The notes beneath the pieces were generated by a model that was not told the origin of the DNA, made no database searches, and saw only the letters and a list, made by a program, of their open reading frames with translations. A stretch of DNA of 9,448 bases from Selenomonadaceae bacterium (GTDB taxonomy: Bacteria > Bacillota > Negativicutes > Selenomonadales > Selenomonadaceae), in NCBI GenBank assembly GCA_017529085.1, contig JAFXOC010000307.1, positions 1 through 9,448 on the forward strand, in the 5' to 3' direction. A program made the translations under genes and the position numbers. Below are positions 1 through 5,695 of this stretch, piece after piece (within the stretch, counting starts at the first letter, position 1; each line of letters starts with the position of its first letter).

Positions 1-635
1 CAACTTGTAAGGGTATCTCCTCGCCTATCGTCTTTGGGATTGCTCATAGTTAGAAAGTGCGCAGGGTTGAGGCTGACGAATAGCTTAAAGTCAATTTTCT
101 TGGACGAAAGTTCATCAGCAAACTGGGCGTAGAGCTTTTGAAATCTACTGCCTGCCGAGTCATCGGTTACATTGAGCGAATCGCAAATAGCCTTAAAGAT
201 ACGGCTTATCTTTTTGCGTGGAGCGTAAGCGTCCGGCGAAATTTCTTTTATAGCTTCTATTGCCGAAGTCGGGTCGTTGTCGGGCTTGCTAAAGAAGGTT
301 ATCGCTCTTTCCACCAATTTTGTAAAATCGCAAGACACGTTGTAGCAAGCGGGAAAGAGTATATCGTTTGCAAGGCTCTCAACACGGTCGTAATCCGGCT
401 GATGGGTGCGTGTGCCGTTGATGATTAAAGCGTCAAGTTCCTCGTTCCATACTGGGGATTTACGGAAAAGCTCGCGAAGTTCCATTTTGGCGAAATAATT
501 ATCTTTTGCAAGGCGTTCGATAAATTCGTCCGATACATCGTCCAGCACCGAATATTGACGGGTGTGTTTGCGGTAGTCACTGATAGCTTGGCGAATGTTT
601 TGTTCGTTAAGTATAATTTTGTCTTCTTTGTTCAT
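1..635 (-). CDS. Hypothetical protein, C-terminus beyond window edge
   Basis: The frame is open from ATG at 635 to the window edge, giving 211 codons without a stop. The start is fixed by a strong GGAGGAAAAG ribosome-binding site just upstream. The product starts MNKEDKIILNEQNIRQAI, is charged and largely helical, and has no signal peptide or membrane span. Near the cut it reads LNPAHFLTMSNPKDDRRGD followed by TLTS. This resembles a segment I recall from hypothetical proteins of phages and conjugative elements, where an MS..........LTSCH-like stretch is conserved; that is memory, not a search. It lies downstream of the DUF932 gene and a 31-aa peptide, but a terminator separates it from them and no separate promoter is obvious, so it may depend on readthrough. 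Function unknown. Confidence 0.85.
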   Translation of the reverse strand, partial: MNKEDKIILNEQNIRQAISDYRKHTRQYSVLDDVSDEFIERLAKDNYFAKMELRELFRKSPVWNEELDALIINGTRTHQPDYDRVESLANDILFPACYNVSCDFTKLVERAITFFSKPDNDPTSAIEAIKEISPDAYAPRKKISRIFKAICDSLNVTDDSAGSRFQKLYAQFADELSSKKIDFKLFVSLNPAHFLTMSNPKDDRRGDTLTS

Positions 636-660
636 TCTCTTTTCCTCCAATTTTCAAAAT

Positions 661-687
661 TAAAAAGGGACAGCTTTACGCCGTCCC
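661..687 (-). terminator. Intrinsic terminator after the 31-aa gene
   Basis: Read on the minus strand, GGGACGGC, a 5-nt loop and GCTGTCCC form an 8-bp stem with one G-U pair, followed directly by TTTTTA. It ends the DUF932/31-aa unit about 20 bases after the small gene's stop. The next start codon is only 26 bases further on, so it may act as an attenuator for the downstream gene. Confidence 0.75.
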
Positions 688-706
688 CTCAAATAAACCA
701 ATATTT

Positions 707-802
707 TTACTTATTCTTTCCCTGAAGTTTTTCAATGCCCCAACGGGCTAAGACTTCCAACGCTTCCACTACCAATTTAATCCAAATTATCTTATCGTTC
801 AT
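707..802 (-). CDS. 31-aa amphipathic small protein coupled to DUF932 gene
   Basis: ATG at 802 opens a 31-aa frame ending at TAA 707-709. It is preceded by an AAAGGAGATGG ribosome-binding site at good spacing. The ATGA at 799-802 overlaps the stop of the DUF932 reading frame as it would run without its frameshift, the usual sign of translational coupling. The peptide begins MNDKIIWIKLVVEALEVLAR and ends in lysines. It would form one amphipathic helix with two tryptophans and no cysteine. A terminator follows. The ribosome-binding site, the coupling and the terminator argue for a real gene despite its size. I do not recognise a family; a membrane-associated or protein-binding peptide is possible. 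Confidence 0.6.
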   Translation of the reverse strand: MNDKIIWIKLVVEALEVLARWGIEKLQGKNK

Positions 803-972
803 ACAAAAACCATCTCCTTTCCACGAGGCGTAACATTTACCATTTTATTATCCGAAAAAGGCAACAAAGCTTTCGGCGAGGGCAACGCCAATATTTCGCC
901 GCCGATGCGTTCAAGTTCAGTTGCTCTCTCGTAATCGGTTACGTTTTGCGAAGCCGCAGTTACGGCGTTTAA
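799..972 (-). pseudogene. C-terminal segment of DUF932 protein, displaced into -1 frame
   Basis: This 57-residue stretch, LNAVTAASQNVTDYERATEL onward, sits in the -1 frame relative to the main DUF932 frame, which stops at TAA 969-971. The sequence is what the C-terminus of phage/plasmid-type DUF932 proteins looks like: an (L/I)NA(V/I)T segment followed by a Y(D/E)RATELE..GG helix. If one T is restored to the short TT run next to 970-972, the upstream RYAC joins directly to LNAVTAASQ. The full-length product would then be 368 aa and its stop would overlap the ATG of the 31-aa gene. The segment has no start codon or ribosome-binding site of its own. Confidence 0.75.
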
Positions 973-1904
973 CAAGCGTAACGAGATGAATCGCCGCCTT
1001 TGAAGAGTTGCCGCAAAATATCTCCCTGTTCCGTTTCGTTAAGAGAAAATCTATCCGCTAAAAGTTCCACCTCCTCCATAGGGTTATGTTCTAATGGAAT
1101 TTCCATAGCCTCTTGCAAACGGTTTACAGTCAACATAAATTTATTTTCATCAACGGCTGTCCTAACGGTATCTTGAACCTTCATAAAGAACGCTTTATCG
1201 TCCTGCGCCAAGGTTTCGTCGCTATAAATTTCGTAAGCCGTATCGTAGTTTTCAACCTGCCTGCCGATATGACGTTTCTTCTGCGAAAAGTCCTTGCAAA
1301 TAAGACCATTTTTGCATACTAAGCGGAAAATCATCGGCTCAACCGTCAAATGTCCAAGTCCAACCTCGCTATTGCTAATCACAAACCCTGCTTGCACCGT
1401 ATCGCCGACTTTAACCTCTGCTTTCATTCGCTTGTTTGTAACCTTCAAATACAAATGCGCTTCAGTAACCTCGCAAGATTCAATAACCGCGCCTTTCATC
1501 TCTTGAATTATAGGAAGTACCGCCGCGCAGAGTTCCAAGTTGTCCAATCGACGATAGCGGTCAGACAAAAACGCCCGAACATTACCGTCCATAACGCGAA
1601 GCATTCTTCTTGCCGGAGTTTGTTCCAGCCAATTATTGACATTTTCATCAAGCAAAGCGGGAGCTTCCGCTTGCATACGCTGATAATATTTGAGTGGAAT
1701 ACCCAGTCTTGACGCTATTTGCTGATGCGTTAATTGGTTTATGCCGAAAACTAAAGTTTTATTGCCGCTTTTAAAAATAATGCGAGATTCGTTATTTTCA
1801 GTCTTAAATTGCAACTGTCTTGTATTGGCGATAAAATCTGCTCTTGAGTTTCTTTGACGCTGTAGTTCTGCTCCTAGCTGTTCCAATGTTCTTCCTTGCT
1901 TCAT
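969..1904 (-). CDS. DUF932 phage/plasmid-like protein, C-terminus frameshifted
   Basis: The 311-aa product begins MKQGRTLEQLGAELQRQR. The start at 1904 is chosen because AAAGGAG lies 9 bases upstream; an in-frame ATG at 1961 lacks such a site and falls beside the preceding terminator. Recognisable DUF932 segments are HQQIASRLGIPLKYYQRM (short helix-loop-helix near the N-terminus), RAFLSDRYRRLDN, and LTVEPMIFRLVCKNGLI in the middle. The family (phage/plasmid-like, as in TIGR03299) is common on mobile elements; its role is not established. Compared with family members, the end is abrupt: it stops at SSRYAC, while the expected C-terminus continues in the -1 frame down to 799. The frame is therefore probably broken by one missing base. 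It is followed by the 31-aa gene and shows no strong promoter of its own. Confidence 0.88.
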   Translation of the reverse strand: MKQGRTLEQLGAELQRQRNSRADFIANTRQLQFKTENNESRIIFKSGNKTLVFGINQLTHQQIASRLGIPLKYYQRMQAEAPALLDENVNNWLEQTPARRMLRVMDGNVRAFLSDRYRRLDNLELCAAVLPIIQEMKGAVIESCEVTEAHLYLKVTNKRMKAEVKVGDTVQAGFVISNSEVGLGHLTVEPMIFRLVCKNGLICKDFSQKKRHIGRQVENYDTAYEIYSDETLAQDDKAFFMKVQDTVRTAVDENKFMLTVNRLQEAMEIPLEHNPMEEVELLADRFSLNETEQGDILRQLFKGGDSSRYAC

Positions 1905-1930
1905 GTTGATTTGCTCCTTTCGATTTTGTG

Positions 1931-1946
1931 GGTATCTTTTGATACC
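1931..1946. repeat. Short inverted repeat upstream of DUF932 gene
   Basis: GGTATC TTTT GATACC is a perfect 6-bp dyad with a 4-base loop. It lies between the upstream terminator and the DUF932 ribosome-binding site, so it would be in the leader or near the promoter of that gene. It could be an operator or a small RNA hairpin. No T-run follows it on either strand, so it is not a typical terminator. Confidence 0.45.
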
Positions 1947-1964
1947 TCTTATTTTGGGCAATAT

Positions 1965-1994
1965 AAAAGCCCGAACCGTTTTATTGGTTCGGGC
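1965..1994 (-). terminator. Intrinsic terminator of the frameshifted unknown gene
   Basis: On the minus strand, GCCCGAACC, an 8-base loop and GGTTCGGGC form a perfect 9-bp GC-rich stem at 1969-1994, followed by TTTTATATT. It lies about 40 bases after the stop of the 2034-3001 gene and closes that transcription unit. Confidence 0.9.
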
Positions 1995-2033
1995 GAATTG
2001 CTGCTACGCTATTTTTATAAACAGTTTTCTTTT

Positions 2034-3001
2034 CTATGCTCTCTCCAACCAATCCCATGTCGAGAAGATGTTCGAATGCCCCGTAAGCATCTGATAGGAT
2101 AAAATGAGATGATTCCCATTTACCCTCTCTTCCTCCGGTGTATTGTCACAGGACTTGTCGAAGGGAAACGAATCCTCGGCACAGAGATAAAGATGGTTTA
2201 CCTCACCGTTATAGTACGAATACGAATCAAATATGCCGAATATGGGTTTCCACATGAACGGTGTCTGCAGTTTTAATTTAGTTCCACGCTCAAACGGCAG
2301 AGAAAATTGATGCCCCAATTCGTGAAAATCGTATCGGGTGGACATATCTACGACCTCTTTTGAGATGCCTATTTTTTTGCACCATAATTCCATCTCATCA
2401 AAGCCATGCCTAGAGGCAAGATATTTTTCAAAATTTTTTAGTATCCATTTCCCATCTGACCAAAATAACCAAAATCCCCAATCTTCAGCATACTGGCGAC
2501 AACGACCATAACTTTCTTCGTCTAATTGTTCCTCGGAAAAAGGGAAATTGATCTGTTCCACATATGCTCCCCAGTCGATGGTTTCGGAGTCGTTTCGTTC
2601 TATTTCCAAATATTTTATGACTTCTTTGTATCTTATGAAAAACTCATTTCGATCTGTGTATATATCTAATGCATCATTCAAATCGAAATCTTCTTCATCG
2701 TCTAAATTCGGACCATCATATCCTAGAATATGCAAAACGTACAGGGCACTTGTTTCGGGTTGGGTAATGGAACGGTATCCGAGTTCCATATATTTTATCA
2801 TATCCAAAACCAAGGCGCGATCCTTTTGGTCGCATTGTTCCGCAAAATGCCGAAGGTACTCGATTTTACCGAAATATCCACATAGCTTCTGGCAATCAGA
2901 GAAAGTTTCTGCTCGATATTCATCTTCCAATTTTTACGGAAATATTCTCGAATTTCCTTGGAACGGATAAGATTGAAAATGTCATAGTCTTGCATAGGCA
3001 T
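2034..3001 (-). pseudogene. Unknown 322-aa protein interrupted by a 1-base frameshift
   Basis: Two adjoining frames make one protein. The N-terminal frame begins at ATG 3001 (or 2995, MQDYDIFNLIRSK), behind AAGGAAAGAAGGGG, and runs to DISVK at 2864. The C-terminal frame takes over at IEYLRHFAEQCD and continues to the stop at 2034. Adding one A to the AAAA run at 2864-2867 joins them as DISVKIEYLRHF and gives 322 aa. Without it, translation from the proper start ends soon after, at 2798. The restored protein is acidic and soluble, helical in the first half and rich in aromatic residues (WGFWLFWSDGKW) in the second, with an HELGHQFSLPFERGTKL segment. HELGH resembles HExxH zinc-protease motifs, but no third ligand or membrane context is evident. 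I recognise no family. The gene has its own promoter and terminator, so it is a monocistronic cassette. Confidence 0.75.
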
Positions 3002-3107
3002 CCCCTTCTTTCCTTATTACCATCAACAATAATCCACAAAGTATCGCTACAACTTGGCTTTGAGATTTTCAAAACCCGTATCAATGATCGTGAAACATGC
3101 TGCTTCG

Positions 3108-3136
3108 AGTATATAGTATATCATTAAAATCGTCAA
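3108..3136 (-). promoter_or_regulatory. Sigma-70 promoter for the 2034-3001 gene
   Basis: On the minus strand, TTGACG (3136-3131), a 17-base spacer and TATACT (3113-3108) make a near-consensus housekeeping promoter. Transcription would start near 3101, giving a leader of about 100 bases before the ribosome-binding site. The -35 lies only about 20 bases past the stop of the secreted-protein gene. Confidence 0.8.
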
Positions 3137-3154
3137 GGTTAACGCTTGGTATGC

Positions 3155-3724
3155 TCAAATCGGCTCATAGAAATTGTTTCCGAAAGGATGATACATCGTT
3201 CCATTGTATGACTCTTTTCTAAATTCACCATAAAACCTAAGCCCGTATGCCAAGGCAAATGCCATTTCTCCTGCCGGCATACGGATTCCGGTTTCTGCCC
3301 AGCATCCCCAAGGATTTAAATATTCCCATCCTTGATAGCCGCTGTCAACATACATGCTCCGACTGTCCCAGTCGTATGAAAATCGGTATGTTTTGATTCC
3401 AATGGCAGCGCCTTCTCCGCCATTATAGAAATCCTGCACATCATCTATGGCGCTCTGCGCAGAAATCACGTTCACCGCAATGATATAGCTTGGTGGATTG
3501 TAGCTCTGCACAGCCAATGACGATCGATCCACATACCATGCTGTTCCCATATGCCCGTCCACAAGGATGAAATTCCTGTCCCCGTTCAGATATGCCGGAT
3601 AATTGGCAAAAGTTGTCGGCGAGGTTGTCACTGCAAGGAACAGGAAAAGTAGCAGGAATAAAATTTTCTTCATGCCGACTCTTTGCGCAAGTTCCTTCCG
3701 CGTTAAATTTTGATTGTAAGACAT
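3155..3724 (-). CDS. Secreted protein of unknown function with signal peptide
   Basis: The 189-aa product starts at ATG 3724, behind AGGTGAT at good spacing. An internal Met at residue 18 (MKKILFLLLFLFLAVTTS) could also start a classical signal peptide, but its upstream ribosome-binding site is poor. Positives, a strongly hydrophobic run and a TTFA|NYP-like cleavage site predict export. The mature part is rich in Tyr, Trp, Gly and Asn (AWYVDRSS, SYDWDSRSMYVDSG, WEYLNPWGCW). It has one Cys and no lipobox, so it is probably a soluble periplasmic or extracellular beta-rich protein. The NYPAYLNGDRNFILVDGHMG opening resembles hypothetical exported proteins I associate with Selenomonas-type bacteria. 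It starts 4 bases after the 55-aa membrane-protein gene, so the two form an operon. Confidence 0.85.
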   Translation of the reverse strand: MSYNQNLTRKELAQRVGMKKILFLLLFLFLAVTTSPTTFANYPAYLNGDRNFILVDGHMGTAWYVDRSSLAVQSYNPPSYIIAVNVISAQSAIDDVQDFYNGGEGAAIGIKTYRFSYDWDSRSMYVDSGYQGWEYLNPWGCWAETGIRMPAGEMAFALAYGLRFYGEFRKESYNGTMYHPFGNNFYEPI

Positions 3725-3728
3725 TTTA

Positions 3729-3896
3729 TCACCTGCTTTTTTTGGCCATATTTATTATTTCATTCATTCTCTTAATATCTTTTTTGCAGTTAGCGACATT
3801 TCTAATTTGCATATACGCTTGATTTATCTTATAGCTATTGTAGCATTTTACACCAAATAAAGCGATTGCGCCGACTCCTAGAATTGTCCAAAACAT
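3729..3896 (-). CDS. 55-aa single-span membrane protein
   Basis: The start at 3896 (MFWTILGVGAIALFGVKC) follows GGAGG at 8-base spacing. An in-frame ATG 15 bases upstream is part of that ribosome-binding site itself and is rejected. Residues 2-18 form one hydrophobic helix. The rest is a polar, basic tail (NSYKINQAYMQIRN, CKKDIKRMNEII) that could form a short coiled helix in the cytoplasm. The stop TGA at 3729-3731 lies 4 bases before the start of the secreted-protein gene, so the two are co-transcribed and probably work at or across the membrane. No promoter is clear: the palindromic repeat element begins about 23 bases upstream of the start. Function unknown. Confidence 0.7.
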   Translation of the reverse strand: MFWTILGVGAIALFGVKCYNSYKINQAYMQIRNVANCKKDIKRMNEIINMAKKSR

Positions 3897-3918
3897 TATT
3901 GTTTCCTCCATATTTTAT

Positions 3919-4087
3919 TTAGTGCTTGTTTAAAAAATAAGACTGTGCGGCATGACGGGATATTTTTTTCGTTTATCAAGAAAGAAAAAACGAAGTCGTA
4001 GCAACGCTACGTCAAGTTTTTTCTGACGCAGGGAAACGGAAAAATAGCCGTCACTGACGTGCGGGCGATTTTTTAAACGAGCCCTAA
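3919..4087. mobile_element. MITE-like palindromic repeat element, about 169 bp
   Basis: The ends are near-perfect inverted repeats: TTAGTGCTTGTTTAAAAAAT on the left and ATTTTTTAAACGAGCCCTAA on the right. The arms continue to pair imperfectly (GACGGGATATTTTTTTCGTTT against AACGGAAAAATAGCCGTC) up to a central CGTAGC AAC GCTACG hairpin at 3997-4011. The whole element could fold into one long hairpin, and it encodes no transposase. Its first 70 bases (3919-3988) recur exactly, in inverted orientation, at 6529-6598. No obvious target duplication is visible. It fills the gap between the 218-aa gene and the 55-aa gene. An element moved by a transposase in trans, or a REP/BIME-type structured repeat, would both fit. 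Confidence 0.75.
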
Positions 4088-4117
4088 TCAAACTTTCCCT
4101 CCATAACTTGCGCCTCG

Positions 4118-4774
4118 TTAATTAATCAACGACTTTAACTTATCTCTAGCAATATTAACGGCGTTTAACTTAACGGAAAGTTCTATTCCGCCCTCTTTTG
4201 GCGCAGTGTTTTCAATTTCAAAAATATCAAGCGCGGTTATGTCGCCTATCAGTTTTTTGTTTAATTTTGAAGTCGCTAATAATTTTGAAATATCCGCGCT
4301 TATTTTATCGCCGTCGATAGCAATATTTACGCCTTCAAGCTCTCCCATATCTCCTATAAAACGATACAATAAACCCAAAGAAATTTGTGAAAATATCCAC
4401 GAAAGTATTTTTATATCCGTTATTTTATAATTTTCAACATCGTATACGAGCGCCGCCGAATCTTTACCAATATGAAAATCTTCAATTTTACCGATAAGCG
4501 AAACATTTCCAATTTTGGGCAAAAAGGTCTGTATCTCTATTTTTTGATCGGCATGGGAAACGAGTTCAAAACTTTTAATAGGCAAGTCATTACCCTTGGC
4601 AATTTGTTTTGCGGCTATATCATTAAGCGTTTTATCCGTAACAACCACTTTACCCTGTTTAATTTCCGCTAAAGTGGTGGCGTCAAATACCTCTTTTAAA
4701 ATATCTAAAACATCGGTCGAGGGCGCGAGATTCTTTAGCTTGCCCAATTTATTTTTCAAACTTCCGAAGTTCAC
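4118..4774 (-). CDS. Unknown 218-aa protein coupled to DUF697-like gene
   Basis: The start is taken as GTG at 4774 (MNFGSLKNKLGKLKNL), 7 bases after GGAGG and overlapping the upstream stop as GTGA. An in-frame ATG at 4795 lies inside the upstream gene. The product has a helical N-terminus similar in flavour to that of its upstream partner (MNF....NKL..LK), then alternating short strands (KSFELVSHADQKIEIQTF, VNIAIDGDKISADISKLL, GGIELSVKLNAVNIARDKL). This suggests a beta-rich sandwich or lipid-binding-like fold. A moderately hydrophobic helix (KILSWIFSQISLGLLYRFIG) sits in the middle. There is no signal peptide. I recognise no family. Translational coupling implies that it acts in fixed ratio with the DUF697-like membrane protein. 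The gene ends just before the palindromic repeat. Confidence 0.8.
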   Translation of the reverse strand: MNFGSLKNKLGKLKNLAPSTDVLDILKEVFDATTLAEIKQGKVVVTDKTLNDIAAKQIAKGNDLPIKSFELVSHADQKIEIQTFLPKIGNVSLIGKIEDFHIGKDSAALVYDVENYKITDIKILSWIFSQISLGLLYRFIGDMGELEGVNIAIDGDKISADISKLLATSKLNKKLIGDITALDIFEIENTAPKEGGIELSVKLNAVNIARDKLKSLIN

Positions 4775-5316
4775 AACGATACCTCCATTCCGCATTTTTT
4801 CATAGACAACATTTTAGCGATGTCCCAGCCTATCTTATTGAGTATGATATTGCTAATCCTTGAGTTTATATAATCCGCGGCGACTTTGCCGACAAGGGGG
4901 ATTATTTTAATAGCTTCCTTTATCAGCTTTTTAATGACGTAACTTGCGCCAACAGTATTTATAGCCTGCATCGCGATTTTTTGGGCAATCTCCTTATTTA
5001 GAGATATACCAAATACTTTAGACATAGCGAATGTCATTGTAACCATTACCGCTAAATCTGCTACAACGCCCGTGCCGGGAACGGGTATATCTCCAACAAT
5101 GCCGCATTTATCAATATGAGATTCGATAATTTTCTCGCAGGCAGCTTGTTCGTATTCGGTCATAGTTAAGTCGTTGGCAAAATCCGCTTCGACATCTTGT
5201 TCAAGTTCCTTAAAATTGTCTAACAGCGAGTTTTTTCCATCGTTTAATATGCCGCCTATGTCGGGCAGATTTGATTTTATTTCCTTTAGTTTGTTAATCG
5301 GCTTTGTAAAGTTCAT
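4771..5316 (-). CDS. DUF697/EcsC-like hydrophobic protein, 181 aa
   Basis: The start at 5316 (MNFTKPINKLKEIKSN) has an AAGGAGGACGT site immediately upstream. The first 70 residues are polar and helical. From about residue 73, GIVGDIPVPGTGVVADLAVM opens a hydrophobic Gly/Ala-rich region, with MTFAMSKVFGISLNKEIAQK and then IKEAIKIIPLVGKVAADYIN at about 134-150. The order (IP.PG, then A-rich helix, FG..L, then IPLVG) resembles the DUF697 domain found at the C-terminus of some Era-like GTPases, and also EcsC proteins, but there is no GTPase domain. The likely location is the membrane, with hairpin-like helices. The gene is coupled by a 4-base GTGA overlap to the 218-aa gene. A TATAAT box lies 37 bases upstream. 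Family assignment is by motif recall only. Confidence 0.75.
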   Translation of the reverse strand: MNFTKPINKLKEIKSNLPDIGGILNDGKNSLLDNFKELEQDVEADFANDLTMTEYEQAACEKIIESHIDKCGIVGDIPVPGTGVVADLAVMVTMTFAMSKVFGISLNKEIAQKIAMQAINTVGASYVIKKLIKEAIKIIPLVGKVAADYINSRISNIILNKIGWDIAKMLSMKKCGMEVSL

Positions 5317-5352
5317 ACGTCCTCCTTGTGAAGTTGTTATGGTTTTTATTTT

Positions 5353-5358
5353 ATTATA
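5353..5358 (-). promoter_or_regulatory. Probable -10 box for the DUF697-like gene
   Basis: On the minus strand, TATAAT lies 37 bases upstream of the start of the 181-aa gene and just after a terminator hairpin, where a new promoter is expected. No good -35 is present at 16-18 bases (best TGCATT), but the upstream DNA is very AT-rich and contains a repeated TTTTCAAAT. TTGATA is present but too far away at about 24 bases. Confidence 0.45.
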
Positions 5359-5389
5359 AATTTGAAAATTTGAAAATGCATTTATCAAC

Positions 5390-5443
5390 TAATATAAAAA
5401 CATGGAATTATCTTAGTAGGTATAATTCCATGTTTTTATATTA
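5390..5443 (-). terminator. Long perfect hairpin, terminator of the 53-aa gene
   Basis: Positions 5390-5411 and 5422-5443 are perfect reverse complements (22-bp stem, 10-base loop). The core is CATGGAATTAT/ATAATTCCATG, flanked by A5 on one side and T5 on the other, so termination is possible on either strand. On the minus strand it starts 5 bases after the stop of the 53-aa gene and separates it from the DUF697-like unit. Confidence 0.85.
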
Positions 5444-5448
5444 TAAAA

Positions 5449-5610
5449 TCAATTTAATTTTTGAGATGTGTCTTCTAAGATTTCGGTAGCCAATTTATAG
5501 CAATCGTCAATGTAGTGCTCCCCAACCGCAACTATCATTTTATAACCTAATACTGCAGATATTGCCTGACCAACTAACGGTATATATTTTTTTAATTTGT
5601 TAAAAGCCAT
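5449..5610 (-). CDS. 53-aa protein resembling the EcsC C-terminus only
   Basis: ATG at 5610 follows GAGGAAATTAC; the stop is at 5449-5451. The product starts MAFNKLKKYIPLVGQAISAV and is mostly one hydrophobic stretch followed by an acidic tail. It lines up without gaps with the last 40 residues of the EcsC-family protein encoded upstream: IP[LI]VG..I.A then I..VG...I...Y, with the same spacing. The IPLVG also recurs in the 181-aa protein. It is thus a free-standing copy of the terminal EcsC/DUF697-like segment. It could be an independent small membrane protein (partner, regulator or immunity-type peptide) or the tail of a degraded larger gene. The good ribosome-binding site and dedicated terminator favour a functional gene. 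Confidence 0.65.
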   Translation of the reverse strand: MAFNKLKKYIPLVGQAISAVLGYKMIVAVGEHYIDDCYKLATEILEDTSQKLN

Positions 5611-5619
5611 GTAATTTCC

Positions 5620-5685
5620 TCACACGGATAAATATTCATAGTGAGTAATGAGGTCTTTTCCAAATGTATGTGCTTCTAAAAACAT
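5620..5685 (-). CDS. Possible 21-aa ORF linking the EcsC and 53-aa genes
   Basis: ATGGAGGATA precedes an ATG at 5685 that opens MFLEAHTFGKDLITHYEYLS and ends V-stop at 5620. Its TGA abuts the GAGGAAATTAC site of the 53-aa gene, so translation of one could feed the next. The GGAGG-to-ATG spacing of 3 bases is short, and the peptide is too small to judge by composition. It may be a leader peptide, a genuine microprotein, or the head of a once longer 53-aa gene product. Confidence 0.3.
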   Translation of the reverse strand: MFLEAHTFGKDLITHYEYLSV

Positions 5686-5695
5686 TATCCTCCAT

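Noticed and set aside
138..428. Plus-strand open frame of 96 codons
   Set aside because: It is the complement of the well-supported minus-strand gene at 1-635, with no ribosome-binding site and no recognisable motifs.
1113..1712. Several plus-strand frames within the DUF932 gene
   Set aside because: They are antisense shadows of a recognised protein family and overlap each other; none has convincing translation signals.
2330..2345. HELGH in the unknown 322-aa protein as a metalloprotease active site (approximate position)
   Set aside because: HELGH fits HExxH, but no third metal ligand, propeptide or known family context could be recognised, so a protease call is not supported.
2864..2870. 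Programmed -1 frameshifting at GGTAAAA
   Set aside because: This is not a X XXY YYZ slippery heptamer and no clear stimulatory structure was seen; a 1-base indel explains it more simply. The TGT TAA site at 969-974 likewise is not slippery.
2548..2970. Plus-strand 140-codon frame
   Set aside because: It is antisense to the unknown minus-strand protein; its serine-rich composition is typical of a reverse-complement frame.
3929..4097. Minus-strand frame running through the palindromic element from a TTG, with a GGAGG-like site before it
   Set aside because: The frame is made of repeat sequence (e.g. LRQKKLDVALLRLRFFF) and ends where the element ends; probably spurious, although such frames may be annotated as hypothetical proteins.
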